A stretch of DNA of 47,816 nt, from the NCBI GenBank assembly GCA_001541255.1, contig LNQR01000033.1, positions 1-47,816 on the forward strand. The letters are read 5' to 3'. The notes below the pieces were generated by a model. The model did not search any database and was not told the DNA's origin. It worked only from the letters and a program-made list of their open reading frames with translations. Numbering within the stretch: position 1 is the first letter of the stretch; each line of letters starts with the position of its first letter. Below are positions 22,226-32,029 of this stretch, in pieces. Both the position numbers and the translations under genes were made by a program. This DNA comes from Candidatus Magnetominusculus xianensis (GTDB lineage: Bacteria > Nitrospirota > Thermodesulfovibrionia > Thermodesulfovibrionales > Magnetobacteriaceae).

Positions 22226-24064
22226 ATGTTGCGTGTGTATCGAATAAGCGCAGTGTTGTTGATATTAGTAATAGCCTCGGCTGCGTGGGCTTCGGGAGTG
22301 AAATTCGAGATAGCACTCAGCAAGACTAATCTATCCATTGGTGAAGGAGCACAGTTAAGCCTGATATTTCATGGTGACAGGGGAGCCCCTCAACCCCCTA
22401 CCCCGCAGCTTGATGGCTTCTCTGTCAATTACGGTGGCTCGGCTTCAAGGATGTCTATAATAAACGGTTCGGCTTCAAGCGCAGTCATCTATAATTATTT
22501 TATCGTGCCTATGAAAACAGGCGATTTTAAGATCGGGCCGCTTACGCATCAGTACAACGGAAAGACATATACGTCGAACGAGCTAATGCTCTCTGTAGTT
22601 GACACTTCAGGGGCTCCACCTAATCCACCGCCGCCAGCATCTCATGGGCAGCAGACCCCATCGAAAGATTCTCCAAAGGGTATAAATGACAGGGTGTTTT
22701 TGACCCTGAAGCCGTCAAAGCCGACAGTCTATGTAAACGAAATATTTACTGTCAGGGTAAAACTCTACATCAGGGATATTAGTGTGCGCGAGGTGAGCTT
22801 TCCACTGATAGCAGACAGCGGGCTTTCGGTAAGCAATTTCGACAAACCAGTTCAGTCCAAAGAGACCATAAACGGGCTGACTTATGACACGGTTGAGTTT
22901 ACGGCTGCGGCCTTCTCACCTACGTCTGCAAATTCGTTAAAACTTGGACCGGCTACATTAAAGTGCAGCATATTGGTTAAGGCAAGCCGTGGCAATTTCC
23001 CGCGCGGGGCATTTGACGATGACTTCTTTAATAATTTCTTTGATTCGGCCAGGGCTGAGGCCATCGAACTGAAGTCCGAAACTACTGCAATAAAGGTCAT
23101 GCCGCTGCCTGATGAGGGAAAACCAAAGGGTTTTAAAGGCGCAATCGGCTCATTCGAGTTAAGTGCGGCTGCTGAACCCGCCGAAGTAAAAACCGGTGAC
23201 CCGGTTACTCTAAAAATGACTGTTACCGGAAAGGGAAATTTCAACACCGTCACAGTACCTGATAAAGATGATACTACCGCATCACTCAAATACTACGACC
23301 CACAGATTAAACAGGATAAACACATATCGAAGACCTTCGAGCAGGCCGTCATACCACTAAGCAACTCAGTTCAGGCGATACCTGAGATAGTTTTTTCATT
23401 TTTTGACCCGGACAAGAAGTCCTATCAGACAGTAAAAAAAGGGCCGTTTCCGGTAACAGTAACCGGGGCAGGCACAGTCGGCATGGCAAAGATATCAGGC
23501 CCGCCCCAATCCCCAGGGGAAACTAAACCAGTAGAAATACTTGGGAAAGATGTAGTGTTCATAAAGGAAAGGCCGGGCAAAGTTACCAGAATATCAAAAA
23601 TATCAAACTGGCAGCAAATGCCATATCCTATGTTTCTGGCCTTTCTGCTGATACCGCCGATGGTATATATAGGAGCGGTCATACATGCAAGGAGAATCAG
23701 CCGCCTGCGCCGTGATGTTAAATACGCCAGAGGGCTAAGGGCACCGAAAAAGGCAAAGCTGGGGTTAAAGACAGCTTCCGCTTTACTTGAGACGGGAAGT
23801 GAACAGGAATTCTACGACGCCGTACATAAAACCATTTTTGATTACCTGGGAGATAAGCTTCATATGCCGCCGGGTGAGATAATGAATGATACGATATTCT
23901 CACTGCTCGAACAAAAGGGCCTTGAGACACAGACGCTGAAAGAGATATTTAAGGCGTGCGACATGACAAGATACGCCCGCGGCGGACTTGGTAAGGCGGA
24001 GATGCAGAAAACCTACCAACAGATAGAGGATTTTATTGACAAAATGGAAGGCACACGGTTTTAA
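22226..24064 (+). CDS. batD: BatD-like aerotolerance protein
   Basis: The protein is about 612 residues: signal peptide (RISAVLLILVIASAAWASG), a long extracytoplasmic beta-rich region of repeated Ig-like modules (IALSKTNLSIGEGAQLSL, LTLKPSKPTVYVNEIFTVRV, AEPAEVKTGDPVTLKMTVTG), one membrane helix at about 468-490 (PMFLAFLLIPPMVYIGAVI), and a cytoplasmic helical tail of about 125 residues. This layout is that of BatD. ATG 22226 gives a normal signal peptide; a GTG at 22214 would overlap mlaF. Unlike usual bat operons there is no MoxR ATPase, DUF58 or batA/batB next to it; batE follows 26 nt later. Bat function is thought to be envelope stress protection. Confidence 0.82.
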   Translation: MLRVYRISAVLLILVIASAAWASGVKFEIALSKTNLSIGEGAQLSLIFHGDRGAPQPPTPQLDGFSVNYGGSASRMSIINGSASSAVIYNYFIVPMKTGDFKIGPLTHQYNGKTYTSNELMLSVVDTSGAPPNPPPPASHGQQTPSKDSPKGINDRVFLTLKPSKPTVYVNEIFTVRVKLYIRDISVREVSFPLIADSGLSVSNFDKPVQSKETINGLTYDTVEFTAAAFSPTSANSLKLGPATLKCSILVKASRGNFPRGAFDDDFFNNFFDSARAEAIELKSETTAIKVMPLPDEGKPKGFKGAIGSFELSAAAEPAEVKTGDPVTLKMTVTGKGNFNTVTVPDKDDTTASLKYYDPQIKQDKHISKTFEQAVIPLSNSVQAIPEIVFSFFDPDKKSYQTVKKGPFPVTVTGAGTVGMAKISGPPQSPGETKPVEILGKDVVFIKERPGKVTRISKISNWQQMPYPMFLAFLLIPPMVYIGAVIHARRISRLRRDVKYARGLRAPKKAKLGLKTASALLETGSEQEFYDAVHKTIFDYLGDKLHMPPGEIMNDTIFSLLEQKGLETQTLKEIFKACDMTRYARGGLGKAEMQKTYQQIEDFIDKMEGTRF

Positions 24065-24090
24065 AATGAGGCCGGTTCAGGATATGAAAG

Positions 24091-24852
24091 ATGATCCCGA
24101 TAATTAAGATATTCATGACAATAATTGTTTTTGCCGCCCTCACCTCTCCGGCGCTTGCGGGGGCCGATACAGCGGCAGCAGACGTGTTTAAAAAGGCAGC
24201 GGCATTTTATACACAAGGTAAATACGACGAGGCCATAAAGGAATACAATAAGCCAATACAAGAGGGCTATGAAAGCGGCAACCTGTACTATAATATTGGC
24301 AACTGTTATTTAAAAAAGAACAACATCGGCTATGCGATGTTATATTATGAAAAGGCAAAGAGACTGATACCGGCAGATAACGACCTCAGGGCAAATTACG
24401 AGTATGCCGAATCACTGATAAAAAACCGGCAGAGTACTGACTCAAGGTCGTGGTTAAACCGCCAGTTGGACAAGATATATAACCCGCTTACAACCGGTGC
24501 CCTTACAGTATTATTGGTGTTTTTATATGTGATGATATTTGCAGTTCTCACAGCCGGACTATTTGTTGAATGGATAAAGAAAAAATATTCTACCATTGTA
24601 ATATCAGCAGCCGCAGTATTATTACTTATATCGTCATATGTCTTATATCAACGGCTGAGTTCGGGGCAGTCCGTAGTTCTGGTAGAAAAAGTGGAGGTCA
24701 GATACGAGCCATTTGACAAGGCAACGGTATTTTTCACGCTCTACGAAGGGATGAAGGTAGAGGTAATCGCCGTAGAAACGGACTGGTATAAGATTAAAAG
24801 GCCGGATGGCAAGGCCGGATGGATTACAAAAAACAACATTGGCCTGATTTAG
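24091..24852 (+). CDS. batE: BatE-like TPR protein with C-terminal SH3 domain
   Basis: The 253-residue protein has a signal peptide (MIPIIKIFMTIIVFAALTSPALA), a pair of TPR helices (KKAAAFYTQGKYDEAIKEY, NLYYNIGNCYLKKNN and YAMLYYEKAKRLIPAD), two membrane helices (about 135-160 and 170-187), and a C-terminal bacterial SH3 domain (VEVRYEPFDKATVFFTLYEG ... WYKIKRPDGKAGWI). This TPR-TM-SH3 order matches BatE. It closes the operon running from the GAF-PP2C phosphatase. It probably acts with BatD at the cell envelope. Confidence 0.8.
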   Translation: MIPIIKIFMTIIVFAALTSPALAGADTAAADVFKKAAAFYTQGKYDEAIKEYNKPIQEGYESGNLYYNIGNCYLKKNNIGYAMLYYEKAKRLIPADNDLRANYEYAESLIKNRQSTDSRSWLNRQLDKIYNPLTTGALTVLLVFLYVMIFAVLTAGLFVEWIKKKYSTIVISAAAVLLLISSYVLYQRLSSGQSVVLVEKVEVRYEPFDKATVFFTLYEGMKVEVIAVETDWYKIKRPDGKAGWITKNNIGLI

Positions 24853-24976
24853 GGCCTGATATATGCTATGTTAAGTGCAACACCGAAAATCTCTATGCTG
24901 CTACTGTGAAAAAAACCCAATCGAGAACATTTCCCTCAGTTTGTGTTATCCTACCAGTGTACACGTTGAGGTATCA

Positions 24977-25816
24977 ATGCGTCAAAAATATGATATAACT
25001 CTAAAAAAGCTGCTGAAAGATATTCCGACTGCGTTTCTTAAGATTCTTACCGGATTTGAGACTGGTAGGTTTCTTGATGTGACGCTTGTTGATATTCAAT
25101 ACCGTAAGCCTGATTTGATTATCGAGCTGCCTGATGGCAGCATTTTGCATATCGAGATTCAGAGTACTTCAGACCCAACCATGTTAAAGCGGATGTGTCT
25201 CTATTGGGCATTGATTTTCAACCAGCATGACAGGCTGCCCAGACAGATTGTCCTGTATGTCGGTAGAAAACCTCATCAAATGAAAAATGCAATCGGGCCG
25301 TATTCCTATGAGATACTCAATATTCGCGACATCAATTGCTCAGATTTATTAAAGAGCGATAAACCGGAGGATGCTGTACTATCGCTTTTATGTAGCTCAG
25401 ATGACATGGACTCCGTAATCGCTCAGATTTTAGAGAAACTGTCGGTGCTGCCACCAAAAACCATGAACGATTACATAATCAAACTGTTGAATCTGGCAGA
25501 TTTACGCAAATTGTCAAAGAAAATTTATGAGGAGGTAGAAAAAATGCCTATAACAATTGATGCAAGAAAGACCTGGCTTTTTAAAGAAGGTTTAAAAGAT
25601 GGAAAGCGTGAAGGCTTATCTGAGGGGAAACGCGAGGGGCTGTTTGAGGGAATCGAATTAGGACTTGAACTCAAATATGGCGCTGCCGGTCTTGAGCTGA
25701 TGCCTCTGGTCAGGGGTGTCACTACAATAGATAAATTGGAGGCGTTCAAGAATCTTATTAAGAAGGCGAAGACTGTGGATGAGCTGAAGGGGTTTTTTGA
25801 AACAAGCGGTGTTTAG
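24977..25816 (+). CDS. Rpn-family PD-(D/E)XK nuclease / transposase-like protein
   Basis: The protein is 279 residues from ATG 24977, which has GAGG about 6 nt upstream; an open frame continues 34 codons further without a start signal. Residues 1-140 are the Rpn/YhgA-like domain: TLKKLLKDIPTAFLKIL, then the nuclease core KPDLIIELPDG (Asp46) and HIEIQ (Glu60, Gln62). The C-terminal part has a charged repeat (KDGKREGLSEGKREGLFEG) common in this family. Such proteins occur in many scattered copies and can promote RecA-independent recombination in E. coli. It is oriented with the bat operon and converges on cusA with 2 nt between stops. Confidence 0.85.
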   Translation: MRQKYDITLKKLLKDIPTAFLKILTGFETGRFLDVTLVDIQYRKPDLIIELPDGSILHIEIQSTSDPTMLKRMCLYWALIFNQHDRLPRQIVLYVGRKPHQMKNAIGPYSYEILNIRDINCSDLLKSDKPEDAVLSLLCSSDDMDSVIAQILEKLSVLPPKTMNDYIIKLLNLADLRKLSKKIYEEVEKMPITIDARKTWLFKEGLKDGKREGLSEGKREGLFEGIELGLELKYGAAGLELMPLVRGVTTIDKLEAFKNLIKKAKTVDELKGFFETSGV

Positions 25817-25818
25817 CA

Positions 25819-28800
25819 CTACCGCTTCAGCCCGCGCCCCTTCCAGATAATATATATCGCCGGATAGATAATCAACTCAAGTATTGTCGATGTTACAACG
25901 CCGCCAACCATCGGGGCTGCTATTCTTTTCATTACGTCTGAGCCTGCCCCGGAGGAAAACATCACCGGAATTAATCCCGCTAATATCACGCTTACTGTCA
26001 TTATCTTTGGTCTGATTCGTTTGACAGCGCCGTGCATCACTGCCTCTTTTAAGTCCGCGTATGAATTCAGTCGGCCCTCTTTTCTCCACTTGTCATAGGA
26101 CAGTTCAAGATATAACAGCATCACTACTCCCGTCTCGGCATCCAGCCCCGCAAGGGCTATCATCCCCACCCACACCGCTATGCTCATGTTGTAATTCAAC
26201 AGATATAAAATCCAGAACGACCCGACCAGAGAAAATGGCACGGCCAACAACACTATCGCCGTTTTTACCGCCGATTGCGTGTTGATATACACCAGTACGA
26301 ATATCACAAATACCGTCAACGGAATCACCAGCTTGAGCCGCTTGTGCGTCTCCACTATGTATTCATACTCACCGCTCCACTTCAGTCGATAGCCCGATGG
26401 GATTTTTATCAGCTCTGAAACCCTGCGTTTCGCCTCCTCAACGTAACTCCCCACATCCCTGCCAGAGAAATCTATATAGACATATGCAGTTAATAAACCC
26501 TCTTCGCTTTTTATCGCAGTGGGGCCGTGTGTAATCTTTATGTCGGCTATCTCAGAAATAGGAATCTGGGGTAGCTGAGCAGGCACAGACATCGACGAAG
26601 ACGTTGAATTTACTGCCTTTGGATTCGACGACATAATCGGCACAAGCACCCGCTTTAAGTCGTCTATATTACCCCTTAAATCCCTTAAGTATCTCACGTT
26701 TACTGGGAATCTCTGCCTTCCCTCAACTGTCGTAGTCAGGTTCATACCCCCAACGGCAGACTGTATTACCTCCTGAACATCATCCACAGTCAGGCCATAA
26801 CGGGCTGCCTCTTTCCTCTTGACCTCGAAATCCAGAAAATATCCCGTCATTACACGCTCGGCATATGCGCTCCTCGTGCCGGGGATTGTCTTCACAGCAT
26901 TTTCAATTTCTATCCCGATTCGCTCAATCTCTTCGAGTTTGGGACCAAGTATCTTTATCCCAACCGGCGTCCTTATCCCTGTTGACAACATATCTATGCG
27001 AGCCTTTATCGGCATCGTAAAGGAATTCGCAACTCCGGGAATCGACAACGCATCGTTCATCTCGTTTTTTAAGTCCTCAACCGTCAAGCCCTTTCGCCAC
27101 TGAGACTCAGGTTTCAGATTAACAATCGTCTCAAACATCTCTATCGGGGCGGGGTCAGTGGCAGTCTCCGCCCTGCCCGCCTTGCCAAATACCTGCGCCA
27201 CTTCGGGGATTGTTTTTAATATCTCATCCTGCATTTGCAATAATTTCCCAGCCTCAGAGACAGACGCCCCCGGTACTGTCACCGGCATATAAAACAGCGT
27301 CCCCTCATAGAGCGGCGGCATAAATTCTGTCCCAAGTTTCTTGTATGGATACACAGTTGCACCCATTATTATAAGAGCTAGTATAATGACAATCCACCTG
27401 AGCCGCAGCGACAGCCTTGCTACCGGTTCATAGAGAAAATGCAGCACCTTGCTTACCGGGTTTCTCTCCTCCGGGATTATCTTCCCCCTGATAAACATCG
27501 TCATCAGCACCGGTGTTATCGTTACGGCAAGGAATGACGAAAACAGCATGGCAAATGTCTTCGTATAGGCAAGCGGCTTGAATAATCTGCCCGCCTGCTC
27601 CTGCAGCGTAAACACGGGCAGGAATCCAACGGTTATCACAAGCAGCGAAAAGAACAGAGACGGCCCTACCTCCTGAGCTGCTTCTATCACAACATCAACT
27701 CTGCTTCCAGGGCGCCCGTCATGCTCCCACTGTTCAAGTTTAGTGTGTGCCTGCTCTACCATGATTATCGACGCATCGACCATCGCCCCAATCGCTATCG
27801 CAATCCCGCTCAGGCTCATTATGTTGGACGTTACGCCCAGATAGTACATACATATAAAAGACATTACTATGGCTATCGGTAGCGTCAATATTACCACCAG
27901 CGCGCTTGGCAGGTGAAATAAAAACACCACACACACGACGCTCACGGCAATAGAAAGTTTTATTATCTCGTCTTTTAACGTATCGATTGCCTTGCCTATC
28001 AGGTCAGACCTGTCGTATGTGGTCACTATCTTCACACCTTTTGGGAGGCTTGGCTCTATGTCGTTTTTTATCTTAGCCTTGACCCGTTCGATAACATCAA
28101 GGACATTTTCACCAAAGCGCACAACAACAATACCACCTGCAACCTCGCCTCTTCCATCAAGGTCAGCGATGCCGCGCCTTATCTCCGGGCCAAGCCGAAC
28201 CTGTGCTATGTCCTTTATGAATATGGGCGTACCCGCGCCGTTTGTCCCAACCGGGATTGCCTCAATATCCCCAACATTTTTGATATACCCCCTGCCCCTC
28301 ACCATGTACTCAGTGCCGGAGAACTCCAGTACGCGCCCCTCTACGTCGCGGTTGCTCTTTTTGACCGCCTCAAGCACCTTTGTTATTGGTATGTTATATG
28401 CCGCAAGGCGGTTAGGGTCAATGTTAATCTGGTATTGCTTTACAAAGCCGCCGATGCTTGCAACTTCTGACACGCCGGGGACACTCTCTAATGCAAGTTT
28501 CAGATTATAATCCTGAAGCGTCCTCGTCTCAGACAAATCATGCCCGCCGGTCTCATCAACAACTGCGTATTCAAAACCCCAGCCAAGCCCCGTTGCATCA
28601 GGGCCTAATACGGGATTGACATCTGCCGGAATCTTGGCTTTTACGCCCTGAAGATATTCCAGAACGCGGCTCCTTGCCCAGTATATGTCTGTCCCCTCTT
28701 CAAATATCACATAGATAAACGATGTGCCGAAAAATGAAAACCCCCTGACAGCCTTTACCTTCGGGGCGGCAAGCAGAGTTGCCGTTATCGGATATGTTAT

Positions 28801-28992
28801 CTGGTCTTCTATTAAATCTGGGGCGCGGCCATTCCACTGTGTGTAAATAATTACTTGGGTGTCGCTTAGGTCAGGGATAGCGTCAAGCGGTGTCTTCTTT
28901 AGCGCCCACAGCCCCCAGAGAAATAAAAACGCAACAAGCAATACAACAATAAACCTGTTTCGAGCGCTATAGGCTATCAGTTTAGCTATCAT
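25819..28992 (-). CDS. cusA: CusA-type heavy-metal RND efflux pump
   Basis: The 1057-residue inner-membrane pump has 12 predicted helices in two halves and two large periplasmic loops. It shows the HME-RND signatures TPLDAIPDLSDTQVII, the TM4 proton-relay aspartate in AIAIGAMVDASIIMVEQ, and the porter segment FTMPIKARIDMLSTG, close to CusA, where a methionine binds Cu(I)/Ag(I). The methionines in this area and the absence of CzcA-like acidic variants favour monovalent copper or silver as substrate. It is the last gene of an operon with cusB (8 nt) and the outer-membrane factor. Specificity is inferred. Confidence 0.92.
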   Translation of the reverse strand: MIAKLIAYSARNRFIVVLLVAFLFLWGLWALKKTPLDAIPDLSDTQVIIYTQWNGRAPDLIEDQITYPITATLLAAPKVKAVRGFSFFGTSFIYVIFEEGTDIYWARSRVLEYLQGVKAKIPADVNPVLGPDATGLGWGFEYAVVDETGGHDLSETRTLQDYNLKLALESVPGVSEVASIGGFVKQYQINIDPNRLAAYNIPITKVLEAVKKSNRDVEGRVLEFSGTEYMVRGRGYIKNVGDIEAIPVGTNGAGTPIFIKDIAQVRLGPEIRRGIADLDGRGEVAGGIVVVRFGENVLDVIERVKAKIKNDIEPSLPKGVKIVTTYDRSDLIGKAIDTLKDEIIKLSIAVSVVCVVFLFHLPSALVVILTLPIAIVMSFICMYYLGVTSNIMSLSGIAIAIGAMVDASIIMVEQAHTKLEQWEHDGRPGSRVDVVIEAAQEVGPSLFFSLLVITVGFLPVFTLQEQAGRLFKPLAYTKTFAMLFSSFLAVTITPVLMTMFIRGKIIPEERNPVSKVLHFLYEPVARLSLRLRWIVIILALIIMGATVYPYKKLGTEFMPPLYEGTLFYMPVTVPGASVSEAGKLLQMQDEILKTIPEVAQVFGKAGRAETATDPAPIEMFETIVNLKPESQWRKGLTVEDLKNEMNDALSIPGVANSFTMPIKARIDMLSTGIRTPVGIKILGPKLEEIERIGIEIENAVKTIPGTRSAYAERVMTGYFLDFEVKRKEAARYGLTVDDVQEVIQSAVGGMNLTTTVEGRQRFPVNVRYLRDLRGNIDDLKRVLVPIMSSNPKAVNSTSSSMSVPAQLPQIPISEIADIKITHGPTAIKSEEGLLTAYVYIDFSGRDVGSYVEEAKRRVSELIKIPSGYRLKWSGEYEYIVETHKRLKLVIPLTVFVIFVLVYINTQSAVKTAIVLLAVPFSLVGSFWILYLLNYNMSIAVWVGMIALAGLDAETGVVMLLYLELSYDKWRKEGRLNSYADLKEAVMHGAVKRIRPKIMTVSVILAGLIPVMFSSGAGSDVMKRIAAPMVGGVVTSTILELIIYPAIYIIWKGRGLKR

Positions 28993-29000
28993 AATGATTA

Positions 29001-30125
29001 TTACTTCTGAGGCCCAGGGGCAATGCCCTTGAGTTTGGCCTCTGAGTCTATGAGAAACGAGGCTGCCGCCACAACTTTTTCCTTGTCCTTCAGGCCGCGC
29101 GTAACCTCCACCATATCGCCCGTGTTAAGGCCAACGGTGATCACCCGCGGCTCAAAAAGCCCCTCTCCTGCATCTACATATACGACCTGAGTCTTCCCTG
29201 TGTCAATTATCGCATCGCGCGGGACAACGAGTCTGTTTCCCAGATTTACCTGGAGCTCAACGTTTGTAAACATCTGAGGAAGCAGGCGGCCATTTTGATT
29301 TGGCACACTAAAGCGCACCTTTACTGTCCTCGTATCTGCTGCAATGCCTGGATAGATATAGTCAATCTTAGCAGATAATTTCATATCTGGATAGTAACTC
29401 AATGTGATGGCGGCAGACTGCCCCAGTTTAATCATAGGCAGCTCATTTTCATATATGTCGGCAATGACCCACAGGGTTGACAAATCGGCAACATCAAAGA
29501 GTTTCTCACCCGCCGCCACGCGCGCCCCCGCAACTGCCTTTTTCTCTGTCACGTAGCCGCTTGCCGGGCTGTAGAGCGTAAGGGTTCTGATTGGCTTACC
29601 CGTCTGTTCAATGCGTTGTATCTCTTTGTCTGTGATGTCCCAGCGCTTGAGGCGTGTGCGGGCGGCCTCGACAATTGCAAGGGCATCATCTGTGAGCGCG
29701 GCGTTAAGTGAACTGCTAATGTCGTCCGGTGTGTCGGTGACTGATGGTGTTTTGGCGGTGTTATAGCGTTTTGTCCATTTTATCAGATTTAGGTATTCCT
29801 GCTGAGTTGCCATGAGTTCAGGGCTGTAGATTTCAGCAATCGCCTCGCCTTTTTTGACATATCTGCCGGTGTAATCGACATACAGGCGTTCTATCCAGCC
29901 GTCGATTTTTGTGTTGACAGTGGCCTGGCGTTTTTCGTCAAGTTCAATCCGCCCCACAGTTCTTATTGTCTTTATGGTGGGTTTCATTTCTACGACAACT
30001 GTTTTGAGGCCGATTTGCCGCTGTTTTTCAACAGGGATTTCTACGGTCTTTGGCTCTTCGGCAAAAAGCGCAGTGCCAAATAATAGAATTATAAATGCTG
30101 TGATATAACAACCTTTCGCCATCAT
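29001..30125 (-). CDS. cusB: CusB-type periplasmic adaptor (membrane fusion protein)
   Basis: The 374-residue protein has a signal peptide (CYITAFIILLFGTALFAEE) and an adaptor core: KIDGWIERLYVDYTGRYVKK and GEAIAEIYSPELMATQQEYL, an alpha-hairpin (about 108-175), lipoyl halves (SPASGYVTEKKAVAGARVAA, GEKLFDVADLSTLWVIADIY) and a beta-barrel domain. The layout matches CusB/CzcB without the N-terminal heavy-metal-binding domain seen in some homologs. Its ATG overlaps the stop of the outer-membrane gene by 4 nt, indicating coupling. It bridges CusA and the outer-membrane channel. Confidence 0.9.
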   Translation of the reverse strand: MMAKGCYITAFIILLFGTALFAEEPKTVEIPVEKQRQIGLKTVVVEMKPTIKTIRTVGRIELDEKRQATVNTKIDGWIERLYVDYTGRYVKKGEAIAEIYSPELMATQQEYLNLIKWTKRYNTAKTPSVTDTPDDISSSLNAALTDDALAIVEAARTRLKRWDITDKEIQRIEQTGKPIRTLTLYSPASGYVTEKKAVAGARVAAGEKLFDVADLSTLWVIADIYENELPMIKLGQSAAITLSYYPDMKLSAKIDYIYPGIAADTRTVKVRFSVPNQNGRLLPQMFTNVELQVNLGNRLVVPRDAIIDTGKTQVVYVDAGEGLFEPRVITVGLNTGDMVEVTRGLKDKEKVVAAASFLIDSEAKLKGIAPGPQK

Positions 30126-31387
30126 TCCCCCTTCACGCTTGGCGCTGTTAAAGCCTCAAGACGCGCCACGGCCTTTTCTCTTGCCGTGTACTGGCCCCAG
30201 TACTCAAGTTCATAGTCAAGGAGCGATTTTAGTCTGGTCACAACGGTAAGGGCATCGACCTTGCCGTTTATATAGCCTGTGACGGCAAGTTCGTAGTCCT
30301 GCCACATGCGCGGAATCAGGGCATCCTTGTACAAGCCCATCAGCTTTTCGGACGATTGAATCAGCGTGTAGTTTTCCCGTACTGATGCAGCACGCATCGC
30401 CTTAGCGCTGTCAAGCTCGTGAATTGCCTCAGTAGCCATCGAGGCGGCCTCACTGACCGCCATATTTTGCTTACCCTTATAGAATATAGGGATTGGGAAT
30501 GAGGCAGTTAGGCTCCACATGTCCTTAAAATCCCCGCTCCTTTGGTAATATCCCGCATTAATGGCAATATCTGGATAAAAATCCTTTTTGGCCGAATCGA
30601 TTTTTATCTTCGCCTGTGCAAGCAGTTCCTCCTTCGCCCTAATCGCAGGGGACGCCTCATAAGCACGTCTGATTGTCCCTTCAAGTGTCATAGTATATGG
30701 CGTCTTTGGGCGGAGTGACGGCCTGCCCAGCGGTGAGTTGACGTCGCGCCCAAGTGTGGTGTTCAAATCTCCGGAGAGTGTCTGAATCTTTTGTTTTTCT
30801 ATCTCTTCTTTTTCTATGAGCATGTATTTTTCTTTTTGGGCCATGAGGACGTCTTCCTGCTGGGCCATGCCGGAGGAGTAGCGGGCAAGGGCAGCGTCGG
30901 TAAATGCCTCAAACAACGCTGCCCGTTCTTTGATTATTTCAATCGTCTTGTGCGACAAGAGGAGGTCAAAGTACAGTTCCTTCACACGGGCAACGGTCTT
31001 TAGGCGCACATCCTCAACTATTGCCCTAAGGGAATCTGTCTCTTTAGCCGCCGCCTGCTCTTTGAGGGCAAGTTTGCCGGGGAATGGGAATGTCTGCGTT
31101 AGGCCAACAATCCACTGTGCCCCCTGTTCCTGACCAAACGTATATTGTTGGAATCCCTCATTTTGATATCCAATAGTAAACATAGGGTCTGGGGGGCTTG
31201 CGGCCTGCGGGATTCTAAACTCCGAGGTAGCGGCCTTCGATTCGGCAGCAATGACTTCGTGATTTCCCGTGACGGCCTCTACGATTAATTTATCAAGGTC
31301 AAGGTCATCAGCCGAGGCATTTTTCATCCCAACGGCTGAGACAAAGACTGTCATCATAAGCAATATTGAAGCTGCTTTATTTCGCAT
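30122..31387 (-). CDS. cusC: TolC/CusC-type outer membrane efflux protein
   Basis: The 421-residue protein has a signal peptide (ASILLMMTVFVSAVGMKNASA) and two outer-membrane-efflux (OEP) repeats of long helices: SEFRIPQAASPPDPMFTIG, FDLLLSHKTIEIIKERAALF, ARYSSGMAQQEDVLMAQKEK, then SPAIRAKEELLAQAKIKI and YELAVTGYINGKVDALTVV. No lipobox is present, so unlike E. coli CusC it is probably not lipidated. It overlaps the FixH-like gene by 11 nt and cusB by 4 nt. It should form the exit duct of the CusCBA system. Confidence 0.88.
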   Translation of the reverse strand: MRNKAASILLMMTVFVSAVGMKNASADDLDLDKLIVEAVTGNHEVIAAESKAATSEFRIPQAASPPDPMFTIGYQNEGFQQYTFGQEQGAQWIVGLTQTFPFPGKLALKEQAAAKETDSLRAIVEDVRLKTVARVKELYFDLLLSHKTIEIIKERAALFEAFTDAALARYSSGMAQQEDVLMAQKEKYMLIEKEEIEKQKIQTLSGDLNTTLGRDVNSPLGRPSLRPKTPYTMTLEGTIRRAYEASPAIRAKEELLAQAKIKIDSAKKDFYPDIAINAGYYQRSGDFKDMWSLTASFPIPIFYKGKQNMAVSEAASMATEAIHELDSAKAMRAASVRENYTLIQSSEKLMGLYKDALIPRMWQDYELAVTGYINGKVDALTVVTRLKSLLDYELEYWGQYTAREKAVARLEALTAPSVKGE

Positions 31388-31772
31388 CGATAGTAAACTT
31401 CGCTGAGATGGTCTTTTTATTGTGAGTAACCTTAACGTCGATATTCCACGAACCGGCCATCGAGAGGTTTAATACCGCGTGATAGACCTCGCCGGTTTGA
31501 GTGATGTCAGCCGTATAGTTCATAGCAGGCATCCCCGGCATCGCTGGCATGGAGTAATCGAGCTTAACCTTTGCGTCTGTTACGAGTCTGCCCGAGGCAT
31601 CTGTTACTTCAATTTGAGCAGCGTTATCACCGACAACGGGGCTTTTCTTGTCAAGTTTTAATTGAACGGTATATTCCCCTGCCTTCTTCTGCATCTGCAT
31701 GTCCTTAGCGTAAACCACACCAGCCGTCAACACAACAACAGCTATCAACAACACTAACATCTTTTTTTTCAT
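31377..31772 (-). CDS. FixH/YtkA-like exported protein of the cus operon
   Basis: The protein is 131 residues from the ATG at 31772, where AGGAGG lies 6 nt upstream; the open frame extends 18 codons further without support. Signal peptide (LLIAVVVLTAGVVYAK), then a methionine-bearing head (DMQMQKK) and one YtkA/FixH-like beta-sandwich (EVTDASGRLVTDAKVKLDY, then SMPAMPGMPAMNYTA and SMAGSWNIDVKVTHNKK). The MPAMPGMPAM stretch is a likely Cu(I)/Ag(I) site. In FixH-like proteins fused to or next to CusCBA, this domain is thought to deliver metal to the pump. It is the first gene of the cus operon. Confidence 0.82.
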   Translation of the reverse strand: MKKKMLVLLIAVVVLTAGVVYAKDMQMQKKAGEYTVQLKLDKKSPVVGDNAAQIEVTDASGRLVTDAKVKLDYSMPAMPGMPAMNYTADITQTGEVYHAVLNLSMAGSWNIDVKVTHNKKTISAKFTIDAK

Positions 31773-31836
31773 GTCTTTCCTCCTGATAACAATTTTGCAC
31801 ATGGGCTTGCGCATGGGGAGCTTCACCCCTTTTCTT

Positions 31837-32010
31837 TCAGTCCCCTAAAGGAGACTGTTTCACATTGCTACAAAAACACATAATACTGTATCCTATTAAT
31901 TTATTACAAGCATAGTTTAGTTATCTGTCAATCTGAACAACTCGCCATTTGCCACGTTTTCTTTGCCTTAACTTGCAATTGCCTCTTTTGTTATCGGCAA
32001 TTGCAAGTTA
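31837..32010. repeat. Inverted repeats upstream of the cus operon
   Basis: TAACTTGCAATTGCC (31969-31983) and its exact complement (31996-32010) form a 15-bp stem with a 12-nt loop. No T-run follows on either strand. A second, imperfect CAGTCCCC / GGAGACTG hairpin (31837-31856) lies in the leader of the FixH-like gene. They may attenuate or process a transcript that enters from the Met-rich genes upstream, or the larger one may be an operator. No gene is seen between 31773 and 32029. Confidence 0.55.
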
Positions 32011-32029
32011 AAAACAGCCCCTTTCGTCA

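Noticed and set aside
25819..31772. The RND operon as a CzcCBA (Zn/Co/Cd) system.
   Set aside because: The porter segment with IDMLSTG, the Met-rich FixH-like protein and the adjacent Met-rich gene fit monovalent metals (Cus type) better. Specificity is still not proven.
31969..32010. The 15-bp perfect inverted repeat as an intrinsic terminator.
   Set aside because: No T-run follows on either strand, so I list it as a repeat and not as a terminator.
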